NCBI GenBank assembly: GCA_900708905.1
Contig: CAADRB010000012.1
Span: 2,281,271-2,345,270, forward strand
Direction of reading: 5' to 3'
DNA length: 64,000 bases
DNA from: Hymenolepis diminuta
Lineage: Eukaryota > Platyhelminthes > Cestoda > Cyclophyllidea > Hymenolepididae
Position 1 is the stretch's first letter. The number at the start of each line of letters is the position of its first letter. The notes under the pieces are model-generated. The model had not been told where the DNA came from. It did not search any database and saw only the letters and a program-made list of their open reading frames with translations. The position numbers were made by a program, and so were the translations under genes. Shown here in pieces: positions 24,988-36,327 of this stretch.

Positions 24988-25258
24988 GCCTTAATTTGGT
25001 CCATTTATCACAACTCCTTCAGCGCTGACTTCTGCTCCCTTCTCTTCCAATATAAAAATTCTTCCTCCGCCTTCTCCCTTCTTACTTTTCTTTCTCCTTC
25101 ATTTTCATTATAAATGCAGTCCAATATTACTCACGATCTCGTTAGAAAAGTCTGTTGCTTTTTTACGATTACGCAGATTATTAGTTCTGTGAGGAGATAT
25201 TAGGTCTAACTTGGTAGTGTTCCTAAATTAGCTTTACTGACGGGACCAATACATTCGA
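24988..25258 (+). repeat. pyrimidine-rich dispersed repeat, copy 1
   Basis: Shares a head (CTTAATTYG...TCACAACT), a long pyrimidine-rich middle and a tail (TAGGYCTAA, CTTTACTGA) with 58223-58505. About 270 bp; no coding frame. Confidence 0.6.
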
Positions 25259-26370
25259 AAGCTTATCTTAGTGAGATACGTCTCTTGATTATAACATTAC
25301 TCAATAGTCATCTGAAATATCTCAACTGAATTGAAATATTCGAATTTTGCTCCTCTATTTATTCAACTTCTAAGTAAGTATGAACAAACATACTTATTGC
25401 TTCCTACTTCGCTGCATTTTACGAACTCAGTGACTTTTGATCAATGGATTAAATATTTGTATTAACAAAATTCGTAATTTTAGAAGTTTTCCGGGTCCGT
25501 GAGAGGAAGTACTGATAATATTTGTCTTTCAAAGGAAGAAGGTGTCCTGGTGTTCCCATTATTAGGGAAAAATTTTCAACCATCTCACTTGCTCACCAGA
25601 ATTAGGTGAAACTTTTGGTCACTGGTTATATACAGATTATCGACGGTCTCATCATCTTCCACTTAGTGGAGACCAGTTTTAGTCAATGTCGCAATCCTTT
25701 CTGCAGAATTTGAGTCACAGCAAATCCACATTTTTTCAAGACAGCTTCTATACCTCTTCTGAAATTTTCTTTTATCAGTTTATTTAAATAAAAATAAGCA
25801 AACCATAAGATGAAATTAACTCATAATTTATTCTATATTAGAAATAATGAAAGCATATCATGAGCAAAATGAAGTTTAATATTACTGTCAGTATTTGTCA
25901 GCATTTGTTATAATAATCGGGAAGAGATTCGAAATCTATAATTGTTTATTACTCAGGCTGGGTTAATTAATATATACTGTAATTTTTTTCCCCACTCAGA
26001 AATTCGTTAAATTTATCCACCTACATCAAGTCTTTCGTCAAAAGCCTCAATAATAGGCTGGCAATCCGAAATATACCGTTTTGTCATCCGGAAATACGGC
26101 GCTTAAAGTCATTTATCATAGCACTGAGTTAGAACAGTGGCCCCACTGATAGCACAGAAACATTGTTCTCTTTTCTATGTATCAATTGCAAATAATTGAT
26201 AGCGTTGTATTTCGCTATCCTTTTGCAAGTTCTCCCTAGGTGGGATTTTCACTTTTGAAAGGCATGAACAAATTTTTCTTGATTCAAATTTAGACAAAGC
26301 TCTCAATTCATCGACCGAATTGAAGAATTAAGAGGAAACGGTCAAGTATGGTGTCCTTGTTCATTCCAAG

Positions 26371-26599
26371 TTAGAGCCCATGAGGTGCGGATTCCTACAA
26401 CATTTCTTTTTTTAAGACTCATCCGATTTGGACTCAAGCCAAGCTTATAGGCATTAAAGTGTACAAAACTCACCGGCACTCGTTTAACTAATAGTATAAT
26501 GATCTTTTTACACTCGGCGCAGCAATTATTCTCTAAATAGTACCTTTTAACAAAGATATTATATCGATTGTTCGTCAATTCATTATTACAAGTAGTCAT
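26371..26599 (-). CDS. possible 49-residue protein, two exons
   Basis: Starts MTTCNNELTNNRYNIF and carries NNCCAEC followed by a hydrophobic stretch (KKIIILLVK). A consensus donor (CCG then GTGAGT) and an acceptor (TGTTGTAG) give a 79-nt intron to a seven-codon second exon ESAPHGL and TAA. If unspliced, the frame runs 85 codons. It lies just downstream of the MGSRQSS gene on the same strand. No family recognised. Confidence 0.3.
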
Positions 26600-26838
26600 T
26601 GTAATTATCAGGAAAAATTATTTTTTATTATTATTACTGTAAATATTAGAACTTAAATAGTGCCATTCGTCGGTTTATTATTTACAAGACCATTTAAAAT
26701 AACGTAATAGATTTCAATGATCATTAAATTTATTAAATAAATATCTACGATACAATAAGAACAAAATTAATCCGAGCAAACGATAGATTAATACAATTTA
26801 GGGTCATTTTTTCTAGAAATTTAATCCCAACGATAGCT

Positions 26839-27060
26839 TTATGATTTGTTTCTTAAGTTGAGGCGTCTTTGACATTGTTGGCAAAATCTTGGAAAATCGG
26901 GATGGTTGTTCCAATTATCATTCCTCTTCTTCGATGATCTGGTCCTAGAACTTGCAGGATTGTAGTTCCTACTTTTTGAGGCTTGATTTGCTGCATTTCT
27001 AAAAATTTTAGCGGTTTCTGACTCGTCTTTAAATCCTTCACTGCTTTGTCTACTTCCCAT
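26839..27060 (-). CDS. 73-residue MG-start, Arg/Ser/Asn-rich protein
   Basis: Starts MGSRQSSEGFKDESETAK, again fitting the N-myristoylation pattern (Gly2, Ser6). It continues with a low-complexity basic stretch (SSRTRSSKKRNDNWNNH) and ends with a CQQC pair and RRLNLRNKS. The first six residues match the MGNKQSK gene at 12389 (MG, N/S, K/R, QS). The middle resembles the Arg/Ser/Asn-rich protein at 21.5-22.1 kb in composition. It appears to be a single exon. The 62-codon frame inside it in another phase is a shadow. An AATAAA lies further downstream at about 26.73 kb. Confidence 0.5.
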   Translation of the reverse strand: MGSRQSSEGFKDESETAKIFRNAANQASKSRNYNPASSRTRSSKKRNDNWNNHPDFPRFCQQCQRRLNLRNKS

Positions 27061-27322
27061 TTACAAAAATTGTATCTTTCCCTTCAACAAATAATTTAAT
27101 AAAGAAAACTATTATGAAATAAGCAAAGTACCTTGTTTTTGTAAGGACTGAAGTATAAATTCTTTAGAGAATTTGAACAAAAAATGTTATATAATGATAA
27201 GATCTTAATGAATAATTTAAAAACAGTCATTAGTGCTTTTAAAATTCACCTTTAAATAAACGTAAAGATTGAAGAAGACAAACAACTAACTGGTTTTCTT
27301 TCATAAGATTCACATACCTTAC

Positions 27323-27369
27323 GTGCTTTTATTTGAATCTTTGAGAATCACAGTTAATTTTTTTCCCAT
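27323..27369 (-). other. possible first exon with MG start
   Basis: An ATG frame MGKKLTVILKDSNKS ends at a strong donor (AGCAC then GTAAGG). A 16-nt micro-exon (27132-27147) between TATACTTCAG and GTACTTTG keeps the frame. The next acceptor, just before the MGSRQSS gene, is poor. This may be a real upstream gene or chance. Confidence 0.2.
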
Positions 27370-27862
27370 TTCAAGAACCAGATCATTCCTTAAGTTTAAT
27401 TTACTTAACAAAATGAAAATGATTTAGTTGCAGGGCATCGAATAACATCACATTCGCATTAATTCCCACGAATGTTCAAGAGGATTGCTTTCCAGCTCTC
27501 TTTCTCAGAGTTGTATCTTTCTGAAATCTGTTTGAGAGTAAACTCCACCGGTAGCATCATTTTATAAGATTTAACAAATATTATCATGCCCACATACTGA
27601 TTAGTATCTCTTGGATGCGTATTTTTTATAGGGGAAATGAAATTGTTAAACGATAACAGAAATGATTTTCAATAAACTATGCACATAATAGAAAGCTTAA
27701 GCTTTCCCTCTGGGCAAGTCTCCACGGAATAGGCGATAGAGTAATTAAACTTTTATTGGGAAAATTCACACTTTTCAAACAAATAATTGACCTGAAGCAC
27801 TAGAGTCTATGGATGGTTGGTTTTGGGGGAGAATGAAGGAGTGATTTGAATGGTGAATCAAA

Positions 27863-28126
27863 TTAGAATTCTTCCTCATATCGACCACAATTAAAAGTTG
27901 TGAGAAAACGAGAAATCATGTTCTTGAGTATTTGCAAATGCGTGTAAGACGAGTAGGCAAGGCGAACGGACCACCGTAAGTTTTCGGACAATCTATCCAC
28001 CTCCACACTGTTTGGTGGCAAAGATGGATGCTTTAAAACCATTGTGAAAAAGGATGGTTCATAGTTGAAGGAAATGACGCCATTTGAAATTCCACTAATA
28101 TGAGAATAAAAAGAAACTCCATACAT
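27863..28126 (-). CDS. possible 87-residue orphan protein
   Basis: ATG-started frame MYGVSFYSHISGISNGV, then a stretch of ordinary composition (PNSVEVDRLSENLRWSVRLA) and a C-terminus CGRYEEEF. No domain recognised. Could be a gene, an exon or an eroded element. Confidence 0.25.
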   Translation of the reverse strand: MYGVSFYSHISGISNGVISFNYEPSFFTMVLKHPSLPPNSVEVDRLSENLRWSVRLAYSSYTHLQILKNMISRFLTTFNCGRYEEEF

Positions 28127-28129
28127 TCA

Positions 28130-29640
28130 GAAAAATGGGAAAAATTAATATATGAATAACCCGATGATTTCATGTTCAAAACACACTAAGCGAGGCTTTA
28201 ATTCTTTGCTTTCACCCAAGCTTGTAAGACATTTCTTAAACTACCTCCACTGACCATTTTTATAATTAAAAATAATAAATTTTTTCGCCTTGCTTTGAAT
28301 AATATTAGCGTAAAAATTCAAATAAATGCTTCTTTTTAATAACATGGCACGGAGGAGTTTTTAAGTGAAACGTGAATCGTTGAATATGGTAGTGTGAAAG
28401 CATCCTCATAGAAAGCTATGGAATTTCTTGAAGATCATGGCAAACGTTTCAAATGTGATACTAGAATTCGTTGAGCGAGCACAAACTCGCACAATTCGTA
28501 AAGCGTCAATTAATGAACTGTAGAGGATCTCACATGAATTAGATTTTATAAAAAGTTTATTCAACAAAGTGATGCTATAGATCCGAGCTGAATTCGTTTA
28601 GCAATATTTTGTAAATATTCTTAGATCAGGATTGAAATGGTAATTAGCTGTGCAATAGGTGTTTAATTTTTACAAAAGTGTACAGTTCCACACATATATA
28701 CTTTCATTGCAGCAATAAAATTTAGATTGTAGAGGCCAAAAAAACTATTAATTCCTCTTCGTTTGTTTTGATTTTTGATTATCCTCCCTTTTTTATGACA
28801 AACATATTAAATAAAACAATTACAATAATTTTTCTGCCTTGCCATTTTTATCTACCTGCTCCTAGTTGTAAGGATATCAGGATATGCTAAAATCATTCTG
28901 CTTTCTCTGCCCTTGGAAGCAGTAAGACGATCTTTAGTTCGTTACTTCTAGTAATTCAGTCGAATTTCAGTTGCTCTCCTACGACGAAAAAATGCACTTT
29001 TTGCCCTGCCGCGGGTTATGTTAACAATAAAATCAACTATTTTCAATTTTTGACATTGATAAATAGGTAAATTATTGAATGCATTGTCCTTGCCCCTCTG
29101 CTGATTGAACCCAATTCTATTTGAACTCAGCAATTCATCTGATCACGACCATATATGTGATCATATAGAATTCCTTTTTTTAACTCTCCCAGCTGACCCA
29201 ATAGCACAATTGCTTTGAAGGTAGCTGGAATTTCGACAACAATTTCGGAAAGGGCAAAACCATAGCAGTAGAAATATAGGCTGGTGGAAAATATTTAAAG
29301 CTCTCTGATTCAAAGAAATTACATAATAAGAAGCCAAAAATTTTACTCGTACTGATTATGGATATCTATCTGAAGACGTCTGAGCATATTTTCCTCTTCT
29401 GCCTAAATAGTGCCTGCATTTTGATTAATGATTCTTAATCACACTACCTTGCTACGACTAAGTGCATCTGCCTGCCGTATTAGCCTGTCCTCTCTCTCTC
29501 TCTCTCTGTCAATTTTTAACTTCTATTTCTAGCTCTTATCCCTCTTCTCATTTCCCGTAACTGTTCTATACACCCGTGATCGAACTCAGTTCTTGGCCTT
29601 CCGATTTGATAAAAAATTGTTGTCACCTTATAGTCATTTA
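28130..29640. other. AT-rich intergenic stretch
   Basis: No gene called. It holds a copy of the short dispersed motif at 28838-28885 and a (TC)n microsatellite at about 29488-29510. Confidence 0.5.
28838..28885 (+). repeat. short dispersed motif, copy 1
   Basis: About 45 bp around ATCTACCTGCTC and GTTGTAAGGATATC. Related copies sit at 33043, 55372, 62190 and, inverted, 61340. A partial copy is at about 30418-30445. Confidence 0.55.
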
Positions 29641-29654
29641 AGGAAACTTTGCAT

Positions 29655-29885
29655 TGTGTGCACCGGTGGGGCAGCGGTCAACATGCAAATCTGCCAACTC
29701 AGAGATCACGAGGTCTATACTCATCAGTGCACATCCAATAGTGTGGATGACAACCATCCGGCTTAATTCTCGGTCAACAAGAGAAGTGTTTTTGAATGGG
29801 AGCTTCTCGAAGGTTTTCTTTCCTCCACCCCAGTCAAGTTCTGTGAACACTTCTTCCAAAGGGTTTGGATATTTTTTTAATATCG
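29655..29885 (+). repeat. tRNA-like SINE, copy 2
   Basis: The better preserved copy. It begins with an A-box-like GTGGGGCAGCGGTCAACATG. After an anticodon-arm-like region (TCTGCCAACTCAGA) comes a B-box-like GAGATCACGAGGTC. The body follows, shared with copy 1 (GTGCACATCCAATAGTGTGG; CTGTGAACACTTCTTC). It ends in a T-rich stretch. tRNA origin is an inference from these boxes. Confidence 0.72.
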
Positions 29886-30059
29886 TAATGGAATTTTGCA
29901 TAGGATAAGAGAGTTGCATTCTTTTAGATTTTAGAGTTAACGACATGTGCGGATAGATTACTTTGTCATCAGATGTCGAGGCTCACATGGCCTTATTTTA
30001 GGTGAACTTCAAATAACGGTAATATCCACCTTACAATAAAAGCTTCCAAATCAAAATCA

Positions 30060-30120
30060 TCAAATTTCTCATCAAAGAGCAAATAGTTCCACCGTTCTTT
30101 TAATTCCTCTCTTGTTAAAA
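30060..30120 (-). other. possible internal exon of an unidentified gene
   Basis: Minus-strand frame REELKERWNYLLFDEKFDDF continuing to LEAFI, which ends at a strong donor (ATT then GTAAGG). An acceptor-like TTTTAACAAGAG lies in front. The stretch reads as an amphipathic helix-rich protein segment. I found no matching neighbouring exons. Confidence 0.25.
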
Positions 30121-31770
30121 TGAAAATGAAAAGGGAATAAAAACTTTTATTAAAGAGTGCTAAATCTACGTACAACAAAGCGGAACATATGTAAGGACAG
30201 GATATGTGAATTGGAATTGTATTTGTTTTGCCCGGTCTCCTTCACTAGCATTTTCTTTTACAATGTGTTTCTACTTAATTTGATAAGTAGAATTCTATAT
30301 AATTTTAACCATTGCGTCAAAATTTAAAATGTAGAGCTGATTAATAATCTTCCAAAAACTTTGGTCACTTCTCAATGATATGTTGTTATTGAAAAATTTA
30401 ATTAATAGTGAAATAGTTTTACTAGCCACATCTACTTCCTTTTAATTAAAAGAGGCAATAAATTAATCGAAATGGTTTGACCAACAGCTCAATGAAATTA
30501 ACTGGCCAATAGTCTCTGAACGTAGAAAATTTGAACACATTCACTACTCAAATTCTAAAATTTTAACCATGAAGCATGAGAGCTTGGTTGATGCTCTGAA
30601 TTCATTATCAATATCAATCCTTCTTAATCAATTTTACTGTTCCTCATTTGGGGCACTTTCGTTGATAAATGTCAAAAAATTGCAAAGAGTAGTAATAGTA
30701 AAACAACAATGTGAACTTTTATTTTAATATAGTCTATAACAAACTTGAATATTTAGAGGATAAAAGAAAAAAATAGATTTAATCTGTTTTTCTAGACGTT
30801 TCAAGGAACCAATAGTTATTCTTAATTATATGTTACATTTTTGCTCCTTCCTGTATTTAAATTTACATCTCGTACAGTTTAATACTTTGTCTATTCATTT
30901 ATAAGGGTACAACTTGAGGGACGCTAGTAAGCTTTGCTATGTTTGAAGCTCACATCCTGACCTCAATAAATGCTCCAATTTAACCCCCTCCCCTCGTTTT
31001 ATCGCTTACTGGACCATTCTTTTCCTCTGCATATTCATGCTAAACATGATTAAAACTTATACATTTCTTACATTATCTTAGTAACATTGAAATATAGGAA
31101 TATATCATCTAAAAATGGTGAATTAATTGGTATTATCATTAAAGCTTACTAGTTTAAACATTATAATAAATCTACCTGTCCTAACAGTAAACAAGTTTGT
31201 TATAATTATCAAGTAAGCGCTCTGCAACTAAGAGGAAGACCACCAGCCGATCCCTAAACGTTTGCAATATGAGATATATGCTTTCTTTCGACATCAAGGA
31301 GATTACAGTCGGTTTGTGTAATTTGTTAATGAAAACGCAGAGAGTATAAACAGTATAAGCGTTCCTTATCGTCATGAAAATTTTTCCTTAATTGGAATTA
31401 ACTTTATAAGAAGGTGTAAAAAGCAAAGTGGCTCTCATCATTAATTTAAGTTAGAATTGCCTTATTTTACTTTCCTATCCCATATTTAAGTACGGTTTCC
31501 AAAACTTTGCACCACCTCATACAAAGAGTAAATTTGTAGGAATTGGGAGTAATGATTTTTTGATTAATTGTACCATATATTACAGGAAATAACAAACATT
31601 AATAAAAGCGTATATAGACAGTGAACCCTATATTAGGTGTTAGGCAAAAATAAGATTATCAAAAATTAGGCATTTATTTAAAACAATAATTTTATTCCAA
31701 AGAATCAGTTACTTGAGAAAAATCGGTGTGTTAATGACGCGATTCTTGAAAGAATTTGTGATATTAGATT

Positions 31771-32004
31771 TCAGGAGCACCAGTGGTAGCGTTTCTTGCC
31801 TAAAATTATAAAAATCAAAATAAAAATGCCATTACCGTGACCGGAATCAACTTCCAAACTGCAACAAAAATATGGGTCACGAAAGTAATGCGGACTGTAT
31901 TCAGAATGTTTGTTTGGTTTAGATGGATAAGTTGAAACCGTCCTTTCATTGCCATTTTCGCATTTCCTTATAATTCTTCCTCTCCTTTGCATAAATCCCA
32001 CCAT
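31771..32004 (-). CDS. 65-residue basic Cys-containing protein, 36-nt intron
   Basis: From the first ATG (32004) the protein reads MVGFMQRRGRIIRKCENG, then YSPHYFRDPYFCCSLEVD. A 36-nt intron (31800-31835: GTAATG to TTTTAG) is followed by a last exon encoding KKRYHWCS and TGA. Since 36 is divisible by three, the frame stays open if the intron is retained, adding twelve mostly hydrophobic residues (IFILIFII). The basic-aromatic-cysteine tail recalls KHYKRYC of the 1.5-kb gene. AATAAA lies about 80 nt beyond the stop. An open frame extends 14 codons upstream without an ATG, so an earlier exon is possible. Function unknown. Confidence 0.45.
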   Translation of the reverse strand: MVGFMQRRGRIIRKCENGNERTVSTYPSKPNKHSEYSPHYFRDPYFCCSLEVDSGHGNGIFILIFIILGKKRYHWCS

Positions 32005-33042
32005 ATTTGGAATACTTCTTTTGATTTCAGCCACCCTTTTATTCAATATTGTGTTTTCCCAAAGTAATAAAGTTTAAAATCTCTTTTTTAAGTACACGTC
32101 AACTTGACGTAAGATTGGATTTAAATTAAACCGGATTAACTTAATTAATCTTATATACTGTTGGTATCGAAATTGGATTTGTTAATGCAATTATATTGCT
32201 CCCATATATATGCAAATACTCGGTTTATACCATTATATGTTTCATGTTATACAAAATAAAATAATATTTGCTCGGATCTTATTTTATATTAAAAATTAAT
32301 AGTATTTGATCCACTCTATTTCTTCCTTCTTGTTCAACGTTCCTTTGAAGCGTTTTTAATGCTTAATCAAAATTGTTGAAAAAGGTCAAAAGCCTCCATA
32401 AATTTTGCAGAGATCTAAGGTAGCCCAACCAAATTTGTCTAGACAAATGGTCTTCCTAAAGGTCTTCCGAAATGAGAATGAAAATATCTAAGTGGGACAA
32501 TCATTGGAGAATGAGAGGGGAAAAGGCGAGTAAACAAGAATTGGGAATTTAAGTTAAGTTCATCAGCGCTGAACGAGTTGTAACAGGGTTGCGATAAGGA
32601 GGCCAAAGTTAAGCTTAATGAGTAGAGTTGACTGTTTCGGGTCCTTTGTTCGTCTCATAAATAATTCATAGAAATTATTATCTGATAAGTAGGACTATTT
32701 GGAGTCATGAATGAATAAGTGCATTGGATAGATTGCTATAAACATCAGTACAGCACATGGTCTATAAGAGCTGGAAAAATATTCAGAGGAAAGTCGGATC
32801 TTTATATACGGATCGTCCCTCTCTTTTCCCTCAATCTGTGACTTCAAAACTATTCGTCGGTATGTCTAGCTGGCCAAGTGTGTGCTTAATTTGTAAATAA
32901 ATCGATAATTTATAGTAATTACCTAATTTGTATTTTTAGCATAGGGGAGTACTGAGCATGACGAATAAACTGAAAGTTTACAATAGATGACACAATATGA
33001 TTTTTTATTGTCTTATCAATCTATTGAGCTCTACTGCTTTTA

Positions 33043-33093
33043 AAATGCCTTTCCTAATCACATCTACCTGCTCATCGAAGTGAGATGATACGA
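33043..33093 (+). repeat. short dispersed motif, copy 2
   Basis: TGCCTTTCCTAATCACATCT followed by ACCTGCTCATCGAAGTGAG. Same consensus as the copy at 28838. Confidence 0.5.
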
Positions 33094-33605
33094 ATGCTTG
33101 CTTTCATTTGTATTTTTTGTAATTACAATTTTGAAATCAGTTTTAATTTATTTTATGACAGAACTACACTTAATAAAACATTGCGCTGTGTCACGGACCC
33201 TATTCAAATCAATTCAGCTAGGCCCTTTTCACATATACTGTTTAATAAGCAAAATCACTCAAGTCTTTATTATCGTAATAAATATTTATTTTTGTTTTTA
33301 CCTATACTTGAACAAAGGGTTCTGTCAAAGGTAAAGTCTGATTAAGGGATACAAAACACTCAATGCAATGTATACCTTAAAAAAAATTATTTATTTGAGA
33401 TTTCAGGGAGAATTTCATTGGGATAAGCTTGCTGCTCAATTGGATGGAGTTTGATTTAGACGTTGATTTTCAATGGCGAAGGTTTGCATTCATTTGCATT
33501 TTCTTAACTTCAGCCCCTTTAAGTGTGTCTTTTTTCAGAAGAAATTGTACATCCACTTTAACGGAGTTTAAAAGATACGTTGGTGACGCTACTTCCACCT
33601 TGAAA
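33085..33605 (+). CDS. possible multi-exon small gene, model uncertain
   Basis: An ATG frame begins MIRMLAFICIFCNYNFEIS at 33085 and runs to a good donor (CAAAG then GTAAAG) near 33332. A typical acceptor (GAGATTTCAG) near 33404 leads in phase 0 to GEFHWDKLAAQLDGV and a stop. In another phase the same 75-nt exon followed by one at about 33538 reads MEFDLDVDFQWRR then NCTSTLTEFKRYVGDATST. Both readings look protein-like and the correct one is not decidable here. No family recognised. Confidence 0.25.
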
Positions 33606-33679
33606 GTTAGTTGGCATACGATGCGATTTTCAATTTTATCAAAAACTTATTTGATTAATTCCCAAGCTTATTAAATATA

Positions 33680-36310
33680 AAATTATAAATAATTTAAATG
33701 CCATTTAACTGAATGGAGATTTTGATGATTATTAAGTAGTGGCAAATGACAAAATTTCACATGAGAAAACAATTTCATTTTAAAAATTTAAGAAAATCGG
33801 TTCATTTGAAACGGATTCTGTTTTCAATTCCGTTACTTCAATTAGATTTTTATTATCCAGAATTCAGGATGAGACAAACATCTACTCTAACTATCTAGAT
33901 TTACCTGACTTAACTTCAAACTATTAATCTTCCATCATTGAGTTTCTCAGGGGGTTTCGGTATTTTGTTACCTCGGAGAAAAATACGCCATTTCAGAATT
34001 TCAGTTAATTTAATATCTCGAGCTCGCTAGTGCGTTGCGCATAGAATTTTCCCTTCACTCGGTATTCAGAAAAGTTTTATTGATATCTCATGATGAATTC
34101 GTAAACTTACAAGAACTTTTAATAGTATTATTTTATTTAAAATTACGTGTATTGATTTATCAAATTTCAAATCAAGTAATTGAAAAAAATTATTCATTTT
34201 CTGCGGCAGTGCAAAACAATTTATAACTTTCACTTTAAGGAAACATGTAAGAATGGGGAACAGTAAAGCAATTTGACCTGGATTAGGGGGAGAGATTCGA
34301 GTGAAAGCAAAATTACATTCAGAGCCTCAAAAGGGCACACAACATTCCGTCGAATACACCAAGGGACTCAGAATTCTGCGTTCTTCTGATTAGTAGATGA
34401 AGATTGTATATCGGTTGAGCATTTTTTGAACACAAATTAATCAACTAATTAAAAAGTACTTCAATTTGACCTTCATATCACAACTCTACTTCTACTCGCT
34501 CCCAGTGATACTTATATTCCTCTTTTGCATTGCCTAATTCTTCTTTTATATATAGTCTAAATTTGTATGAGCTCTAAAAGTAGACTTTCTGATGGAGTTA
34601 GTGTTATTTTTCAGTCTTACAGAGTTTGGTAATTTTATTTATGTTGTGGGTTTTTCTCCCCAGTATTACGTGTTCTAATGTCCTAATTTCAGGATTTTTT
34701 CCCTGTTATCTATGATCAGATCTTGATGGCCAGTTTATTAACGAGTAAGGGTCACCCCAAGAATAGTTTTTTGTCATCTACTGTGTGCGATTAGAGTTAT
34801 TTGAGCAACATGATTTTAGAACAGCAGAGCTCACTAAAGTTGAATCAAGGGGAAAAATATTGTCAAATTGATCCCCAAACATTTTGGCCAGTGACTCATT
34901 TTCCTATCCGCCTATTTATGATTTGATTTTTGATTAGGAAACTTATACTGGATGATACGAACCTGCTAGCTTTAGTATGGACTTGTTCTGTCAATGTTTT
35001 GCTAGATATTACTTATTAAACCACTCAAAATATACTAGGCTTAAGATGGATCCTGTCTCATAGCTTTTTATATATCCCATTAAATCAAATGGCAGCATCA
35101 CAGATATGATTGGAACAGGGGTTGTTTAGCTTTTAATATAACATTCATTGCGAAAAGAGGAGTGGGTTACGAAATTTAACGAATTTCTGCAATCCTGTAT
35201 GGCACAAGTTGTCCATAAGACTTGTGTGGCTTGAGCATTTCGGAGTGCTTCATTCAGTTAAAATATAAAGAGAGTTGTAGATATCTGATACCATGAGCAA
35301 ACATTTTCTTTTTTCTACACTTTTTTAATTCTAAGTTTCATGAACCAGTCCATATTTTGCTGATAATGGGAGGAAGACATGCGCTCAATTTTACCAAAAT
35401 TGTAAAACTAACACCACTCTTCTCTCTTGATTCGCAGAACTATCAGTTGGCATGAGCTACATTGTGCAGATAGTGTATTTTGCTCTGACAGTAGCAGGAA
35501 ACTCTTCAGTTATTAGAGTAATCCTTTATGCTAGTCAATTGTGGTTTATATATTAATCGTATGCTGAATAATATTTCAAATGTGAATTCATTTTTATTCA
35601 TAAAAATTGTCTTTCAGTGGTTCAAGACCAAGCCACACTCAGCACAAGCGTTGGTTCTGGGAAGATTCAGATTTCAGAGCTGCATTTCACTTAACTTTAA
35701 TGAATGCAATATTGAAAAATACGTTATTTAATGCAGTTTTTACAATAGGTCTACCTAAAAACACTCTTCACTAAACGTCTGAATATTATTGTTCTAAGGT
35801 CATATAGACTCTATTGGAGGCTTCTACATTTCCATCTCATATTTCGAGCGATTGATTCCATAGTTTTACCAGACTGAGGAGAGTTTACTCGACTACAGCC
35901 TATTAATTTTCACCGTACTTGTTTATCTATTGAGTCTGGACCGTTTGATCATTCATTGACCAGGATTTTTTCCCCTTTTCATTAACCGTAGTCCACATAA
36001 GCAACTGTATCTTTTTAAAAAAATTTGCCGTCTTAGAGTGACTTATCGCTGATTCGCTCCTAAACCTTCTTTCGTCTTTATGTTTTAACAACCGCTTTAT
36101 TCAAAGTAACGGGTCAATAAAATATTTTATTGCTGTAATGTATATAAGGCAAGCGCAGCACAGAAGAAACAAAGATCAGGTGCAGAAAAGTATGTACGAT
36201 GGCATACAGATTCTTCATCTAGGAATGATCATGATCTTTTGTATCTAAATTAATAAAAAAACCTTAAATTAAAAGGTAAAATTTTATTTTTATGAGATTA
36301 TTAAAAAATA
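33680..36310. other. AT-rich intergenic stretch
   Basis: No gene recognised; only short frames without supporting signals. Confidence 0.45.
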
Positions 36311-36327
36311 TTATTTATTTGTAAATT

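Noticed and set aside
29638..29946. Overlapping 102-codon (-) and 84-codon (+) frames
   Set aside because: They lie in the SINE copy, which is non-coding; both readings lack any domain.
33085..33345. Single-exon secreted protein
   Set aside because: The hydrophobic C-terminal part is encoded by a T-rich intron-like tract, so the full 86-codon reading is unlikely; only a spliced model was kept at low confidence.
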